Assembly: GCA_017654935.2 (NCBI GenBank)
Contig: CM065691.1
Span: 33,442,644-33,506,643, forward strand
From: Phymorhynchus buccinoides
Lineage: Eukaryota; Mollusca; Gastropoda; Neogastropoda; Raphitomidae
Length of the DNA: 64,000 nucleotides
Direction: 5' to 3'
Under the pieces are notes generated by a model. It searched no databases and had not been told where the DNA came from. It was given only the letters and a program-made list of their open reading frames with translations. How positions within the stretch are numbered: the stretch's first letter is position 1; each line of letters opens with the position of its first letter. Of this stretch, positions 36,773 to 64,000 are shown one piece after another. Both the position numbers and the translations under genes were made by a program.

Positions 36773-37490
36773 TATATCGTCGGTGAAAGTCAGAAACCTC
36801 GTAACTCGATTTTTGTTAGTTAGATACACAGTCAGCTCTCTAATTTTTACTGCCACATTCCACCAAAAGCTTGTATCTCTAACGTCTTTCTATCTGCTGT
36901 AAATGAGGTTGTGTCAATTGAAGAAAAACTCATAAGTCCCAAATTCAGATCTTATTATTATCATGATTACTTCTATTTTGTTCACACTTTTAAACTCTTC
37001 TTTTGTATTCACAGTTGTTTATATTACTTGGTTTAAATGCAGTCTCCATCTGTTCAATCAATTGTGCAATCATGACGTTAATTTAAGGAGCACGGTTTAA
37101 GCTTCGAGCTTGTTGTTGCTCTAATTGTCTTTCTGTTTGATCGTTTCCAAATGAATAAAGATTTGTTTAAACCAAATTCAGATCTATTTAAGGACAAAAA
37201 CCTCGTATCTTCGTTCTTTTCAAGTATTTACACAAAAAAGAAGTAATTTTAACAAAATGCAGGACTCAACTCGCAATGTCTTGAACAACATATTCATCAT
37301 AGTTAATAACTTGTGGTAAACGCTGTTATTTTATTTTTAATTTAAACAAAAAATTTCTTCTCAAAACTACCAAAATTGACTTACCCTGGTAAGTCAATTT
37401 TGGTAGTTTTGAGAAGAATTTTTTTGCCTAAATTAAAAATAAAATAACAGCGTTTACCACAAGTTCTGACTTTCACCGATGATATTTGAA
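36773..37490. mobile_element. Inverted-repeat element enclosing a long palindrome
   Basis: TATCGTCGGTGAAAGTCAG near 36,775 is mirrored by CTGACTTTCACCGATGATA at about 37,466. The right part is a near-perfect hairpin (see 37,308-37,466). No transposase coding. Confidence 0.6.
37308..37466. repeat. Near-perfect palindrome, ~78-bp arms, 2-nt centre
   Basis: Left arm AACTTGTGGTAAACGCTGTT...GACTTACC pairs with right arm GGTAAGTC...AACAGCGTTTACCACAAGTT, with a few mismatches or indels in the A/T-rich middle. Confidence 0.93.
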
Positions 37491-37579
37491 ATCGCCTATG
37501 AAATTTTGAAGTTAACTGGAAGATTGCTTGGATACGGGGAATTCTTTCTTGTAACCTTGTATCTTCACAAAAGAATGGC

Positions 37580-37742
37580 TAGCTCCCCCATGGGGATCTT
37601 TCAATACAAGTAGTTCTCCCACCTTCTGAAAGTGTTGAGCTAGCAACTTCCTCTAATTACTCATGCCTTTTCCTTTTCTGACTGTCATCATTTATCTGTC
37701 TGCTTTATTGGCTTAATAATTATATTCTCCTGCATTAAAAAA
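37580..37742 (+). mobile_element. Repeat family R, truncated copy
   Basis: GCTCCCCCATGGGGATCTTT through TTATTCTCCTGCATT; the 3' half is missing. It abuts the family B copy directly. Confidence 0.6.
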
Positions 37743-37743
37743 A

Positions 37744-37863
37744 ATGTCTCCAAAGTTGGAGCGTGGCTGCCCATGTGGCGGGGTAATCAAACATGGTCAC
37801 ACACGTAATGTTCTCATCTACGTCAGCTTTGTTGCGAGAGCCAGAGAGAGAGAGAGAGAGAGA

Positions 37864-37948
<85 letters not shown>

Positions 37949-38360
37949 GATGCTTTATTGAACTGATTGTATTTTGTATTGTGTTCTTTGGTGGGGTGAG
38001 TGGTGGTGATGGTAACGGTGTGTGTGTGTGTGTACGCGTGCGTGTGTGCGTGCGCGAGTGAGTGAGTGTGTGTATATGTATATGTGCGTACGTGCGTGCC
38101 TGCGTGGGTGGGGGTGGTGTGTGTATGTGTATGCCTGTTAGCATGTGTGTGAGCGATTATTTGTTTTGTTGATGAATTTCTAGCTTTTTAATTTTGTTGT
38201 TGTTAAGCGCATAGAGCTCCACATTTGGTGGAGGAGTGCGCTATATAAATGATTCACTATTATTATTCCTAGCTGGTGCATTTATAACATAGTGTTCAAG
38301 TGATTCGGCTGTTGGGATGATCCCTGGAGTCTTTAAGCCAGGGTACAACAACAACAACAT
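37744..38360 (+). mobile_element. SINE-like family B copy split by a (GA)n-bearing insert
   Basis: 5' part 37,744-37,812 (GAGCGTGGCTGCCCATGTGG), 3' part 38,271-38,360 (TAGCTGGTGCATTTATAACA to (AAC)n). Between them is ~460 bp with (GA)n 37,843-37,947 and, at its right end, GTTAAGCGCATAGA and GCGCTATATAAATGATTCAC plus (ATT)n. Confidence 0.75.
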
Positions 38361-38597
38361 TAAACAAATCTTCCATAATCATTTTTTTCCTTTCAGCTTC
38401 TCCCAAATCGGAAAGTGTTGGCTGAATGCAGTCAGGAGACCACGGAAATGAAAACTGGACATTTGGTGGAGACTTATGGTGTATGGATGGTGCTTTCCAC
38501 TTTCTTAAATCAGAATTCCTCTTAGTGAATATTTACTCAGCCCGTAAAGCAATTATCAATCAGAGAATCTCTCACTCTCAGAAATCGCATCCTTTTC

Positions 38598-38875
38598 ATA
38601 TTCGTCATGAAGAAATAGTTAGATAGACCCAGCATGTCCGCTTTCGGCTGCAGAAAATCTTTGTAAGAATTTGTAGAACAAAGGCAGGAGAATGGAACAG
38701 TAAGGCAGAAAGATAGTAGATGATAGTAAGCAAAGGGAAAAGGCAGAGTAAAAAAGAGTGACAGATTAAAGAAAGCTACATAATACAACTTACAAGCACA
38801 AACTTCCAGAAGGTGAGGGAACTATTTGTATGAAAGACCCCTGGCCCAGCATCCCCACGGGGGAATCCCTCTCAT
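38598..38875 (-). mobile_element. Repeat family R, reversed copy
   Basis: Reverse of the 22,203 copy, from GACCCAGCATGTCCG to CCCCACGGGGGAATCC. The GAA tail is missing. Confidence 0.65.
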
Positions 38876-38911
38876 ATGTACATACACACACTCAACACTC
38901 TCTCTAACTGT

Positions 38912-39183
<272 letters not shown>

Positions 39184-39186
<3 letters not shown>

Positions 39187-40685
39187 CTGAAGTTTGAATT
39201 CTTTATTTGAATATGCATTTTCTTTTGCCCTTTTCAAATTGGGTAGAGAGAGAGAGCGAAAGGGAGAGAGTTTGTGAGGTACATGTATATGCATGTGGCA
39301 CACAAGTGCACACACACATATATGATACTCAGAAACACATGACTTGCTCTAGCAAAGTTTCTGAAAGCTTTGAAAGAAAACTCAAAAGAAGATTGTTTGA
39401 TTTCTTTATTGTCCACATTCAATAGTCTTCTGCAATATACAAATGCTCTATCCTTTTGAGACATTGAACAGAGAGCCACCACGGTTATTATAAATTATTT
39501 GCACACATTATGTGAACATATCCAGTAGCAAAGCATCAATGTTCCCAAAACGTGCGCATGCACGCATACACAAACACGCCACATCACACCACACCCACTT
39601 AACATGCAGATGGACGCTTGCACATAAACACAGCACAACACACACAATGTGTAGCGGACTAATGCATACACATAATTAATCGGATGGAAAGCATATGAAT
39701 GCACTTCCAGTAAAGAACAGAAGAAAACAGTATAGACAAGGTAAGTTTACCGAGACTGACAGTTGGTGGCAGAGACAAAGCTGAAACAAAATCTTGCCAG
39801 TCAAAAATATTGGGGTTCCTCCAATACGGTATCATCAAAATTATGTACCATAGTAACAGCACCACAGCCGTCCAGCGGCATTCTTGTGAAAAACAAGAAT
39901 GTGCTGGGTAAAACTGTGAATGTCTGGAAAGATTGTTGGAGTGAAACAGGACGGTATGAATGTGTTGTATGAGCGGCGCGTGAGAGGAAAGGGTCGAATG
40001 ATTGTGAGTGATTCCAGCCATGGCCTTTGTAGATTTTATGAACTTTTACAATCTGGCAGGCGTTACCCAACGCCAAAGTTCAAAACTCTTAGAAGCAGAA
40101 ACAGTTTTATCCCCATGTCAATCTCTTTTATGAACAAGTAAATGGTTTGTCTTTTTACCCGACTACTTTTCTTTAAATACAGAATGTGTGCGTGTGTGTA
40201 TGTGTGTGTGTGGTGGGGTAGGGGTGGGGGATGCACGCGCGCGTGTATACAGGGGAGTGTGGCTGTGAGTGGTAGTATGTATGATCTTGTAAGTATGTAT
40301 GTGTATGTGCTTGTGTAAGCACACATGCGTGTGTGGAAAAGAGGGGTGGGTGGGTGGGTGGGCTATGGTGGTTGGAATGTGTTTGCAAGTGTGCTATGCA
40401 CAATTTATACGTCCAGGGTCTGAGTTGTTTCTTAAATTTATGAATATGTACATAAATATGGTGTTCGTCTTATATATAATTGATGTATTAAACATAAGTG
40501 TGTCTTTATATTGCATTTGTGTATTCTTATGTAGAGCTGTGTACTTTTATGTCTTGTTTCATATTTAAGCATGATTTGGAAAATATTGTTCTATGCGATG
40601 TCTTTTATGTTGAAATCGCGGGTGTTGCCATATTTAATTTCTCATTTTGAGATAATAAAGATTTGTTGAAGTTGAAGATGCGGGT
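39184..40685. other. Intergenic, no gene recognised
   Basis: Short overlapping ORFs at 39,659-40,141 lack domains. (GT)-rich tracts at 40,185-40,220 and 40,290-40,340. Confidence 0.45.
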
Positions 40686-42164
40686 CAATCCCTGGCCCTG
40701 GGCATGGTGATGGTGTCTAAACTGCTGCCAAATGGAACAGTCATCATAACAGAGGTCCCTCCATCAACACGAACAGTCACTGTGCCTGACGGATCAACAT
40801 CCAGAATCCAGCAGCCTGATACAGCTGGCACCAACAGCACCACAGCAGGAGATTGCCCTGGCCCCGGGCATGGTGACGGTGCCTGAAATGCTGCCAACAG
40901 CTGGTCATCATTTATTTATTTTTTATTTTTTTCCATTATAGTCCTGTCAACAGCTATGGTCATCTCAGGACTGTCAACAAAACCCTCCTGATGTCAACAA
41001 AGACAACACAGCGGAAGGCAACACACAAGCCAAAAGACTCAGGAAACCAACAGAAAATTGAAACAGTACTTACAAAAAAACCCATCCAAGAAACAAAACG
41101 CTTCAAAAACAAGTAAAGGTTTACTTACACATGACTTGTCCAAACCTTCAACATCACAACCAAAAGTGAACAGTCCTACACAACCAACGGAAAACTCCTT
41201 GCAAAATAAATTTGACACAGCCTACACAACGTGGAAAAAATGCCTGCGAGACTCACGGATCAAATTGCGCAAACCACTGTCAGAGGAAAGCCTTGCAGAA
41301 ATCATAGAAAATATTCAAGACAAGGAGAGTCATGATGCAAATGAGTTTGAAGGCATGAAAATTGCTGGTTTCGTATCCAATCAAGGCACGCGCCAGAGAA
41401 TGGATGGATGCGTAGCCAACAGTAAAAACATCATCATGTTAGCTCAGACAAAGATGAGTGAGGTAGACATGGTCCCGTGGGATGAAGAAGGAGAAAGAGC
41501 ACGAATTCGTCTAACACTGGATACTGAATACTCAAATGAGTTTGAAGGCATGAAAATTGCTGGTTTCGTATCCAATCAAGGCACGCGCCAGAGAATGGAT
41601 GGATGCGTAGCCAACAGTAAAAACATCATCATGTTAGCTCAGACAAAGATGAGTGAGGTAGACATGGTCCCGTGGGATGAAGAAGGAGAAAGAGCACGAA
41701 TTCGTCTAACACTGGATACTGAATACTCAAAAGCCATCTACGGTTCACACTTTTCTGAACCTGTTATCCTGGACGATAACAACTCCATACATTCTGTATG
41801 CACCAACAGTTCTGCAGATAGACGAGCTGAAGCTTCAGCAAAACTTGCCGCCAAAGAAGCAGAACTACAAGTACTTCAAGCACAAGATGAAGAAAGAAGA
41901 TATCTTGAAAGAAAACTGAAGCTGCTGGACACACACAAAGAAATAAAAATTCAAAGAGCAGTTGTGGCAGCTTATGACAAAGAGCAACAAGACTCTTCTC
42001 AAAACAACGGTCAAGATCTAAATGCTACTTCCAAAGTAGAAAGTCAGCTTCAAGTTCTCCGTAAAGACAAAGAGAAAGCCGGCGAACCATCTTTCAGCGA
42101 GTTTCTCCGCAAACTCAAAAATTCTTTAATATACTTTATATTTATTTTCTTCATTATTACGTAA
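40686..42164 (+). mobile_element. BEL/Pao-like retrotransposon fragment (N-terminal polyprotein region)
   Basis: The ORF 41,058-42,164 (368 codons) has a FDTAYTTWKKCLRDSRIKLR opening, GCVANSKNIIMLAQTKMSEV with RIRLTLDTEYSKAIYG, and a coiled coil (AAKEAELQVLQAQDEERRYL to AYDKEQQ). This order resembles the N-terminal region of BEL/Pao polyproteins; the match is from memory of the family pattern. Protease and RT are absent. Residues in the middle are duplicated (41,340-41,729). Upstream, GGGCATGGTGAYGGTG-type segments recur ~168 bp apart (40,699 and 40,867). Confidence 0.55.
41340..41729 (+). repeat. 195-bp perfect in-frame tandem duplication
   Basis: Units 41,340-41,534 and 41,535-41,729 appear identical and encode the same 65 residues (NEFEGMKIAGFVSNQGTRQR onward). 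Confidence 0.95.
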
Positions 42165-43261
42165 TCAGTGTAAACAAATTGTTACTTCCACCCCCAATTG
42201 CTCAACTTAGCCTATGTACCAATCAAAGATCTGTGGTTCCTATGTGCAGCACAAATCAATTTATTTCCTTATTTTTGCTCACTGTTGTGTCATGTATTCT
42301 GATTATAAGTTGACGGCGTTATTCATACCATTTTTTGTTCTTCATTAAATCTTTATTTATCTTTTACGTCAGTCTGGCTTTTGAAATTGATGCGACAGTG
42401 ACAAGTATTGTCAGAGATAATTTAAATAAACATTTAATAGAAAATAACTTATTATCAGATTGTCAATTTGGTTTCATGCAGATCATGCACAATACAACTG
42501 TTGAGTACAATAAATGATTGGATGATTATGATTAACAATGATGTACCAGTTGATGCAGTTCATTTAGATTTGCAAAAAGCTTTTGACAAAGTGCCACATA
42601 GAAGACTATTACATAAATTACAAGGCTATGGCATTCAAGACAATCTACTTAAATGGATAGATCGACTTTTTGGCAGACAGAATTCAGTATGTTGACATTA
42701 AAGGTGAGAAATCAGACAGTACACATGTTAGTAGTGGTGTTCCTCAGGGTAGCGTCCTGGGATCTACTATGCCTGACATTGTAGATTGCTTTATAAAGAT
42801 TTTAGCTGATGATACTAAAGCATATAACAGTGTATTAGATGATGGGAGCAGGATTAAACTACAGGAGTCAATAGATAAACTAGTTGAGTGGACGAAGGAT
42901 TGGCAAATAAAGTTTAATAGTAAAAAATGCAAAATACTTCACAAAGGTAAAAATAATCCTAACTATACTTATAAAATTGATGATTGTGATCTTGAACCTA
43001 GTGAGGTCGAGAAAGATCTGGGGGTCTTTGTGGATATTAATCTAAATTTTGAAGAGCATATTACTACTAGTACATGTACTGTCAAAAAAGCTAATAAAAT
43101 TTCTGGTATGATATCACATATCATTCAGATTAAATCCAAAGAAATAATGGTTCCTCTTTTTAAAGCATTGGTTAAGCCGATATTAGAATATGGAAATGCG
43201 GTTTGGAGCCCAAAATTTAAGAAACATACAACCTTAATCGAAAATGTTCAAAGAAGGTATA

Positions 43262-45775
43262 CACCAAGGAAGAGGTGAGGAGCGTCTTCCAGAGAGTGAA
43301 GACCCGCAGTGCTGCCGGCCCGGATGACATCTCTGGCAGGACTCTGAAGGAGTGCAGGAACTCTCTGGCCCCTGTGTTTGCTAAACTGTACCAACGATCC
43401 CTGGATGAAGGCACCATTCCCAGCACCTGGAAGGCCTCAACCATTGTACCAGTCCCCAAGAAGTCGTCGCCCAAAGAGCTGAACGACTACAGACCTGTGG
43501 CACTCACCTCAATACCATTCAAGTGCCTGGAGAGGATTGTTCTTCGCCACCTTAGAACAGAGACTGCTGACCACCAAGACCCACTGTAGTTTGCTTACAC
43601 AAAGAACAAGAATACGGAAGATGTCATCCTGACCCTCCTACACAACATCCTGCAACAACTTGACAAGCCAAAGACGTACACCGGAGTCCTCTTCATCGAC
43701 TTCAGCAGCGACTTCAGCAGCGCATTCAATACGATCCAGCCACATCTCATGGTGCAGAAGCTCCAGGTCATGTTAGTCAACCCCCTGCTCACTCGATGGA
43801 TCTTCAGCTTTCTTACAAAAAGGTCACAGCGAGTCCGAGTGGGCGGGGCACTGTCCAGCAGACTGATGACAAACACCGGAGCTCCCCAGGAGTGTGTGCT
43901 GTCCCCTGCGCTCTTCGTCCTGTACACCGCCGACTGCCGCAGTATCAAGGCCTCCACTCTGCAGGTCAAATTCGCTGACACGTCCCTGACGGGCCTGATT
44001 CAACAGGATGAGTCCCAGTACCTGACTGCTGTCCAGAGGCTTGTCGACTGGTGTGACTCAAACTTCTTGGAGCTCAACGAGTTCAAGACCAAAGAACTTG
44101 TGATTGACTTCCGTAAAGTCAAGACGGACATCCAGTCCATCGTCATCAAGGGCCAGCCAGTGGACACTGTTGACTCCAAGTACTTGGGCACCATCATCGA
44201 CGACAAGCTGTCCTGGGCCCCCAACGTTGACGCCTGCTGCCGGAAGGCCAATCAGCGGTTGTACTTTCTGCGGAAGCTGAGGTCCTTCCAGGTCTGCCCA
44301 AAGATCCTGTCACTCTTCTATCAGGCCACCATCCAGAGTGTCATGCTGTTCAACCAGCTCTGTTTCTATAGCAGCGCCAAGCAAGCCGACACCAACAGGC
44401 TGGAGAGAGTGACCAGGACTGCCGAACGATTGGTGAAGGAGGACCTCACGCCACCAACTGTCCTCTCAGTACCAGCGAGCTGCCATCAGGAAGCTGAAGA
44501 GGATCATGGCCGACGCTTCTCACCCCCTCCACCTTGCTGTGGAGTCCTGCCAGCCGACCAGGGAGAGCTCTCGCCGCCTGCGTTGCTTCAAGGCGCGGAC
44601 CAGCCGCCTGCAGAAATCCTTTCTGCCAACCGCTGTGCGCCTCTGCAACGCTGCCCTGTGAACGGCACTGTCACCCTGTTTGATCCAAGCTGTGTGTGTG
44701 TATATGAATGTGTTTGTGTGCGTGTGCGTGTGGGTGTGGGTGTGTATGTGTGTACATGTGCTGTGGGCGAGAGCGTGGGTGTGTATTTCATTATTAGTCC
44801 TGTTTTTCTGTTTTAAGCATGTGTGTATGTGTGTGAGCGTGTGTTTGCTTGTGCGTTGTTGTTGTTGTTGTGCGTGTATGTGTATGTGTGAGAGAATTTA
44901 GAGCGCATGTGCTAAAGTGCTTCTTAATTTATTGTTTGGAAACTTTATTTAAACATGTTTTTCACTTATCCCTTTCATTGCCACTGTCGCCTCGTGGCAC
45001 CACAATGATTTGACACCCATGTCACTAAAAGGTATCAAATGAGGGTCTGGTATTCAGTGACCTTATGTTCTTAATCTTGGGAGGTAAGGATAGGCCCTAT
45101 TTTACGCACGCAGCAGAGGAATCCCCAATACTGCAGACGAAATCTTTTCCGAGGTTTATGTTTTACGTCCTCTCGGTTATGAAGAACCATATGGGACAGT
45201 TCTTTCAATAGAGTTAATACAAGAAATCTTTTCTCTACCCGGGTAAGTTTAATGGTACAATTTGGCTCAGGAATGGCTAGCGTTGAAAGGGTTTTAAATC
45301 ACTTTACATTTAGCTACAGTATTTTTGTTTTATGATGATCTTACAGACGTGTATTTTTAACCTATATGTAATTTAATCATATATGTTGGTCACAGTGTAG
45401 TGGTTGTGTGTGGCGGTGGGGGGCTTGTGTGATGTTGCCTCAATTTTATATATATTACATAAAGTTTTATATTTCTGAAGGATTGCTTCACTGCGTATAA
45501 CGTTGTGAGTGAAGGGGGTAGGCGGGTGATAAATAAAGTTGTGTTCAGATCCGTAGTGAGGCAATTAATAAGTGTTAGAACTGTAAGAGGAATAGACATA
45601 ACTCGAGATATTAAACATAAGAGATTTGGCATGGGAGTATTTGTAAAATTATTGTAATGCGCACGTTTATTTTGTCGTTATCAATTTGTGTTGTTTCTTT
45701 TATATGTGTGTGACGTGCTGCACGGAAATTATCCTGTACTTGAGGACATAATAAATTATTGATTGATTGATTGAC
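43262..45775 (+). pseudogene. Second LINE (jockey-group, Rex1/CR1-like), broken, nested in the first
   Basis: RT motifs: AAGPDDISGRTLKECRNSLA, WKASTIVPVPKK, NDYRPVALTSIPFKCLERIV, LFIDFSSDFSSAFNTIQ, NTGAPQECVLSP, KFADTS, DSKYLGTIIDDKLSW. There is an in-frame TAG near 43,588 and a small duplication (DFSSDFSS). The usual PQG is PQE, and the catalytic DD is DT, so it is inactive. GC-rich codons differ from the host LINE. The 3' region holds a TTAA MITE and ends in (ATTG)n at ~45,755-45,775. Confidence 0.8.
44966..45297 (+). mobile_element. TTAA MITE, family T, copy 5, with an 84-bp insert
   Basis: Decayed ends (CCCTTTCATTGCCA; GCGTTGAAAGGG). GAAATCTTTT is present at both 45,139-45,148 and 45,223-45,232, bracketing a short insert and looking like its target duplication. 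Confidence 0.7.
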
Positions 45776-46190
45776 TAAACAAATTATTGGATTAAAAAAC
45801 TGTAATTACGAAGAGAGACTTAAAGCTCTAAATATGCCAAGTCTTGAATATCGCCGGCTAAGAGGTGACATGATAGAAACGTTTAAAATCTTACATAAGT
45901 ACTATGAGTATGACAGTCAAACTACTATTGTGTACTAACAATTTGTTCACAATTAATACTTCCATTACCAGAGGCCATCCCTTGAAGATTAACAAGCCAT
46001 TTACCAGGACTAATACCTAATGCACATTTTTCACGAACAGAGTTATTAATCCTTGGAATTCCTTACTCATTAACATAGTAACTGCAAGAACACTCAAAAG
46101 TTTTAAAAACATGATAGATAGACACTGGGAGGACTATAGCTTCCAGACAAACTTTAGTATTATTTAAATATAAGAAGCAACACGGTGCCA

Positions 46191-47030
46191 CGCTTTGTTG
46201 CGCCGGAACATTAAAAAACAAAAACAAAACATACACGAATGACTTGAAAGAGCAGGCAAAAGGCTATCTAAGCCTATATGCCGTACCTCTGATATGATAG
46301 TTAAGAAAAGACACATTCTATGTTAGAAATGTTTGAATGTTTCTTGGTTTTTATTTGTTAAAAAACGTTTTTGTGTGAGCAAATGTCAAACAAAAAACAA
46401 ACCATTAAGCTAGTGTATGCTTGAGTAAGCTTGTGTGCGTTTCAGTGAGAATGTGTCTTCTGTGTGTTTGATGAAATGTGTGTGGGTCTGTGTGTGCATG
46501 TCTGTGTGCAAGAACGCGTTCACTCGCATGCGTGTGTGTCTGTCACGCATGTGTGAGTGTTTCAATGCTGACTGTAAAGCGCTTTGTGCTCCATAAAAAG
46601 CGCTATATAAGTATCCATTTATTATTATTATTATTATTATACTAGCACTTTTGTATGTTTGCCATTTGTTTTCACACAAACTACAATCAATTAACTGACT
46701 TAAGATTAAATCTGACAAACATTGATTGAAAGTTCTTCAAAGCCAGCCAAATAGTTTCAGAGCTATTCAACAAGTAATCAGAATGTTGAACCTTTAAGTT
46801 TATGTACACAACAAAAAAGTAAAAATAAAAATAAAAATAAAAAGCGTGGCTGTATTTCTCCAAATTTTCATCTTTATTTATACTTCTACGGGAGACTGAC
46901 AAGGACAATACGTCACACACAAACTTAAGTTTATGTAGTAAGATCCAGATTCACTTTGCCAAAATTCATCATAGTATGTGCATTAGATCTACATATGCTG
47001 TGACAACTGGAATAGTTATTTTAACACACA
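46191..47030. other. Intergenic, SINE/LINE tail only
   Basis: 46,570-46,640 carries AAAGCGCTATATAAGTATCC and (ATT)n. Otherwise nothing recognised. Confidence 0.45.
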
Positions 47031-47036
47031 CACATG

Positions 47037-47391
47037 CATGATTGCAGCTCCTCAAAATGAAAAAAACCTGAAAGGCAGGGGCCCAGGGCCCCATGGTCCC
47101 GGCAGGGTACAGGGGCAGAGCCCTGTCAGACGATTCAGTGGGGCAACTTAAGAGAGAGAGATAACAAGACAGACAGACAGTTAAAATGAGAGATAGAGAC
47201 AGTTTGAGTCTGATAAGCCTTGTAAAATTATTACAATGCCTAAACTTCCAAAATAGAACTAAGTTCAAAAGACCCCAAATGAAATCGCTTGTGGTCAAAT
47301 TTTTGGATGAATTAAAAAAAAACTGAAGTTCAGTTTCTGGTAAAATTAAACATACTGAAATCAGTGTAAAACTGAAAGAGTAGCACCCATG
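47037..47391 (+). mobile_element. H6-family MITE with perfect 6-bp target duplication
   Basis: Left end CATGATTGCAGCTC, right end GAGTAGCACCCATG, flanked by CACATG at 47,031-47,036 and 47,392-47,397. Confidence 0.8.
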
Positions 47392-47401
47392 CACATGCAT
47401 A

Positions 47402-47727
47402 CACCAGTGCTCCTGGGAAATTAAAAAAATCCTGCAAGGCGTCCAGGGGCTGCCCCGGCCCCGGCAGAGTGCATGGACAGCGCCCCTCCTGAGGGTCCGG
47501 GGGGGGGGGGGGGGGGGGGGGGCGCAATGCCCCCTGGAAGCTGAAGGGAAACAACAGATTCCAATGTAATTGACAGGCTCTCGTTGCACTTTTGCGTCTG
47601 GTTAAACTTCATGACCTCTATAACCAGCAAAATGCATCTTCTCAAATTCTCATAATCCGGCAACGCCGGCTCCAGGCAATAACAAAATCCCGAACTTCAG
47701 GACATCCTGAAAGCAGGAGCATCCATG
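47402..47727 (+). mobile_element. H6-family MITE, long-form member
   Basis: Left end CACCAGTGCTCCTGG, right end CAGGAGCATCCATG. The body matches 206-1207 (TCTCAAATTCTCATAATCCG). No clear target duplication. Contains a poly-G run at 47,498-47,522. Confidence 0.75.
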
Positions 47728-48145
47728 CACACACACAAACTCATGCACACATTCTTGTTCCTATTGTAAGACAGTCCCATTCTTATTGAACTGAATACAC
47801 ACTAAGCTACCAAAGCACCCAAGAACTATATGAGAACACTAGTCTATACTGCATTTTAAAAAATGCCAAATCGGTCAAATCAGCCTAAAAAAATCAATGT
47901 CAAACTTACCCTCACAACATATCCATCTAGAAATGGAATCATAACATTAATATTTAATCTGTTGGACAACCATGCCAAAACTGCTTGTTTCTTTGGAGCA
48001 GTGAGCATTACGTGCAGGAATTTGTTGAAGAGCTAACATTGTCCTACCCTTTCATTCAGTTCCCAGCATTATTTGCCAGACGTCCTGACAATGCACACTT
48101 TTGGAACACATTGAGGTATAAAAACCAAACACCAACCACCACTAA
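47728..48145. other. Downstream flank of MED16, nothing recognised
   Basis: This is where the MED16 3' UTR or polyadenylation site could lie. An AATAAA was not convincingly placed on the minus strand. Confidence 0.35.
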
Positions 48146-48149
48146 AGTC

Positions 48150-48659
48150 TTTCCACAGTGTTTTCAACTGAGTCTGCGCACAGTATTTTCAACTGAGTCT
48201 GTGCACAGTGTATTCAACCGAGTCTGTGCACAGTGTTTTCAACTGAGTCTGTGCACAGTGTTTTCAACTGAGTCTTTGCACAGTATTTTTAGCTGAGTCT
48301 GTGCAGTGTTTTCAACTGAGTCTGTGCACAGTGTTTTCAACTGAGTCTGTGCACAGTGTATTCAACTGAGTCTGTGCACAGTGTATTCAACTGAGTCTGT
48401 GCACAGTGTATTCAACTGAGTCTGTGCACAGTGTATTCAACTGAGTCTGTGCACAGTATTTTCAACTGAGTCTGTGCACAGTATTTTCAACTGAGTCTGT
48501 GCACAGTGTTTTCAACTGAGTCTTTGCACAGTATTTTTAGCTGAGTCTGTGCAGTGTTTTCAACTGAGTCTGTGCACAGTATTTTCAACCGAGTCTTTGC
48601 ACAGTATTTTCAACCGAGTCTTTTTCACAGTATTTTCAACTGTCATTTTTACAGCGCCT

Positions 48660-48660
<1 letters not shown>
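48150..48660. repeat. 25-bp minisatellite starting at the MED16 stop codon (~20 units)
   Basis: Plus-strand unit TTTTCAACTGAGTCTGTGCA plus CAGTG. The minus-strand unit contains CTCAGTTGA, identical to the last two codons and TGA of MED16. Units nearest the gene are most diverged. Confidence 0.93.

Positions 48661-64000
<15,340 letters not shown>

Larger units (their letters stand above)
42365..46190 (+). mobile_element. Decayed CR1/L2-like LINE, interrupted by another LINE
   Basis: RT pieces occur in successive frames: DNLNKHLIENNLLSDCQFGF, VHLDLQKAFDKVPHRRLL, GVPQGSVLGS, LADDTKAYNSV, KPILEYGNAVWSPKFKKHTT, ENVQRR (to 43,260). The segment after PQGSVLG is deleted. The C-terminal part resumes at ~45,776 (KQIIGLKNCNYEERLKALNM, SLEYRRLRGDMIETFKI) with stops, and ends near 46,190. 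A different LINE fills 43,262-45,775. Confidence 0.8.

Overview
The window looks like eukaryotic nuclear DNA from a marine invertebrate, most likely a gastropod mollusc. Evidence: GT-AG introns of 0.3-5 kb, orthologues of two animal genes, tRNA-derived SINEs, CR1/L2-like and other jockey-type LINEs, a BEL/Pao-like fragment, many short inverted-repeat elements, and a heavy load of (GA)n, (CA)n and TCTG/TCTC microsatellites. The gastropod assignment is an inference from the repeat style, not proven.

Two protein genes are visible, both on the minus strand. CDKL5 (cyclin-dependent kinase-like 5) runs from a first coding exon near 28,950 down to 3,842 and continues past the left edge. Thirteen coding exons chain with consistent splice phases into about 699 residues: a complete kinase domain plus a long low-complexity tail. 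MED16 (Mediator tail-module subunit) runs from beyond the right edge down to its stop codon at 48,660. Six exons in the window encode its C-terminal half, and a seventh is represented by tandemly repeated copies of its 3' end.

Layout. 1-28,982: CDKL5 exons with introns full of MITEs, SINEs and microsatellites. 28,983-48,659: CDKL5 upstream region and intergenic repeats, including a SINE split by a CR1-like 3' end (29.7-30.4 kb), an uninterrupted CR1/L2-like reverse-transcriptase ORF (32.3-34.2 kb), a 78-bp-arm palindrome (37.3 kb), a BEL/Pao-like ORF with a 195-bp in-frame duplication (41.1-42.2 kb), and a LINE-in-LINE nest with a MITE inside (42.3-46.2 kb). 48,660-64,000: MED16, whose introns are largely minisatellite.

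The most unusual signal is that many tandem repeats in both genes are copies of exon-intron junctions. MED16 has donor-containing arrays at 52.4-54.7, 58.6-59.0, 60.6-61.9 and 62.1-64.0 kb, an acceptor-containing array at 56.6-57.4 kb, decayed acceptor copies at 50.3-51.1 kb, and an array sharing its stop-codon sequence at 48.15-48.66 kb. CDKL5 has single acceptor duplications at two exons (5.5-6.0 and 17.55-17.7 kb). The extra junctions lie on the intronic side of the true one, so the reading frame survives while the introns hold many near-identical decoy splice sites. The two genes are not functionally linked; they share a locus with very active tandem duplication and transposition.
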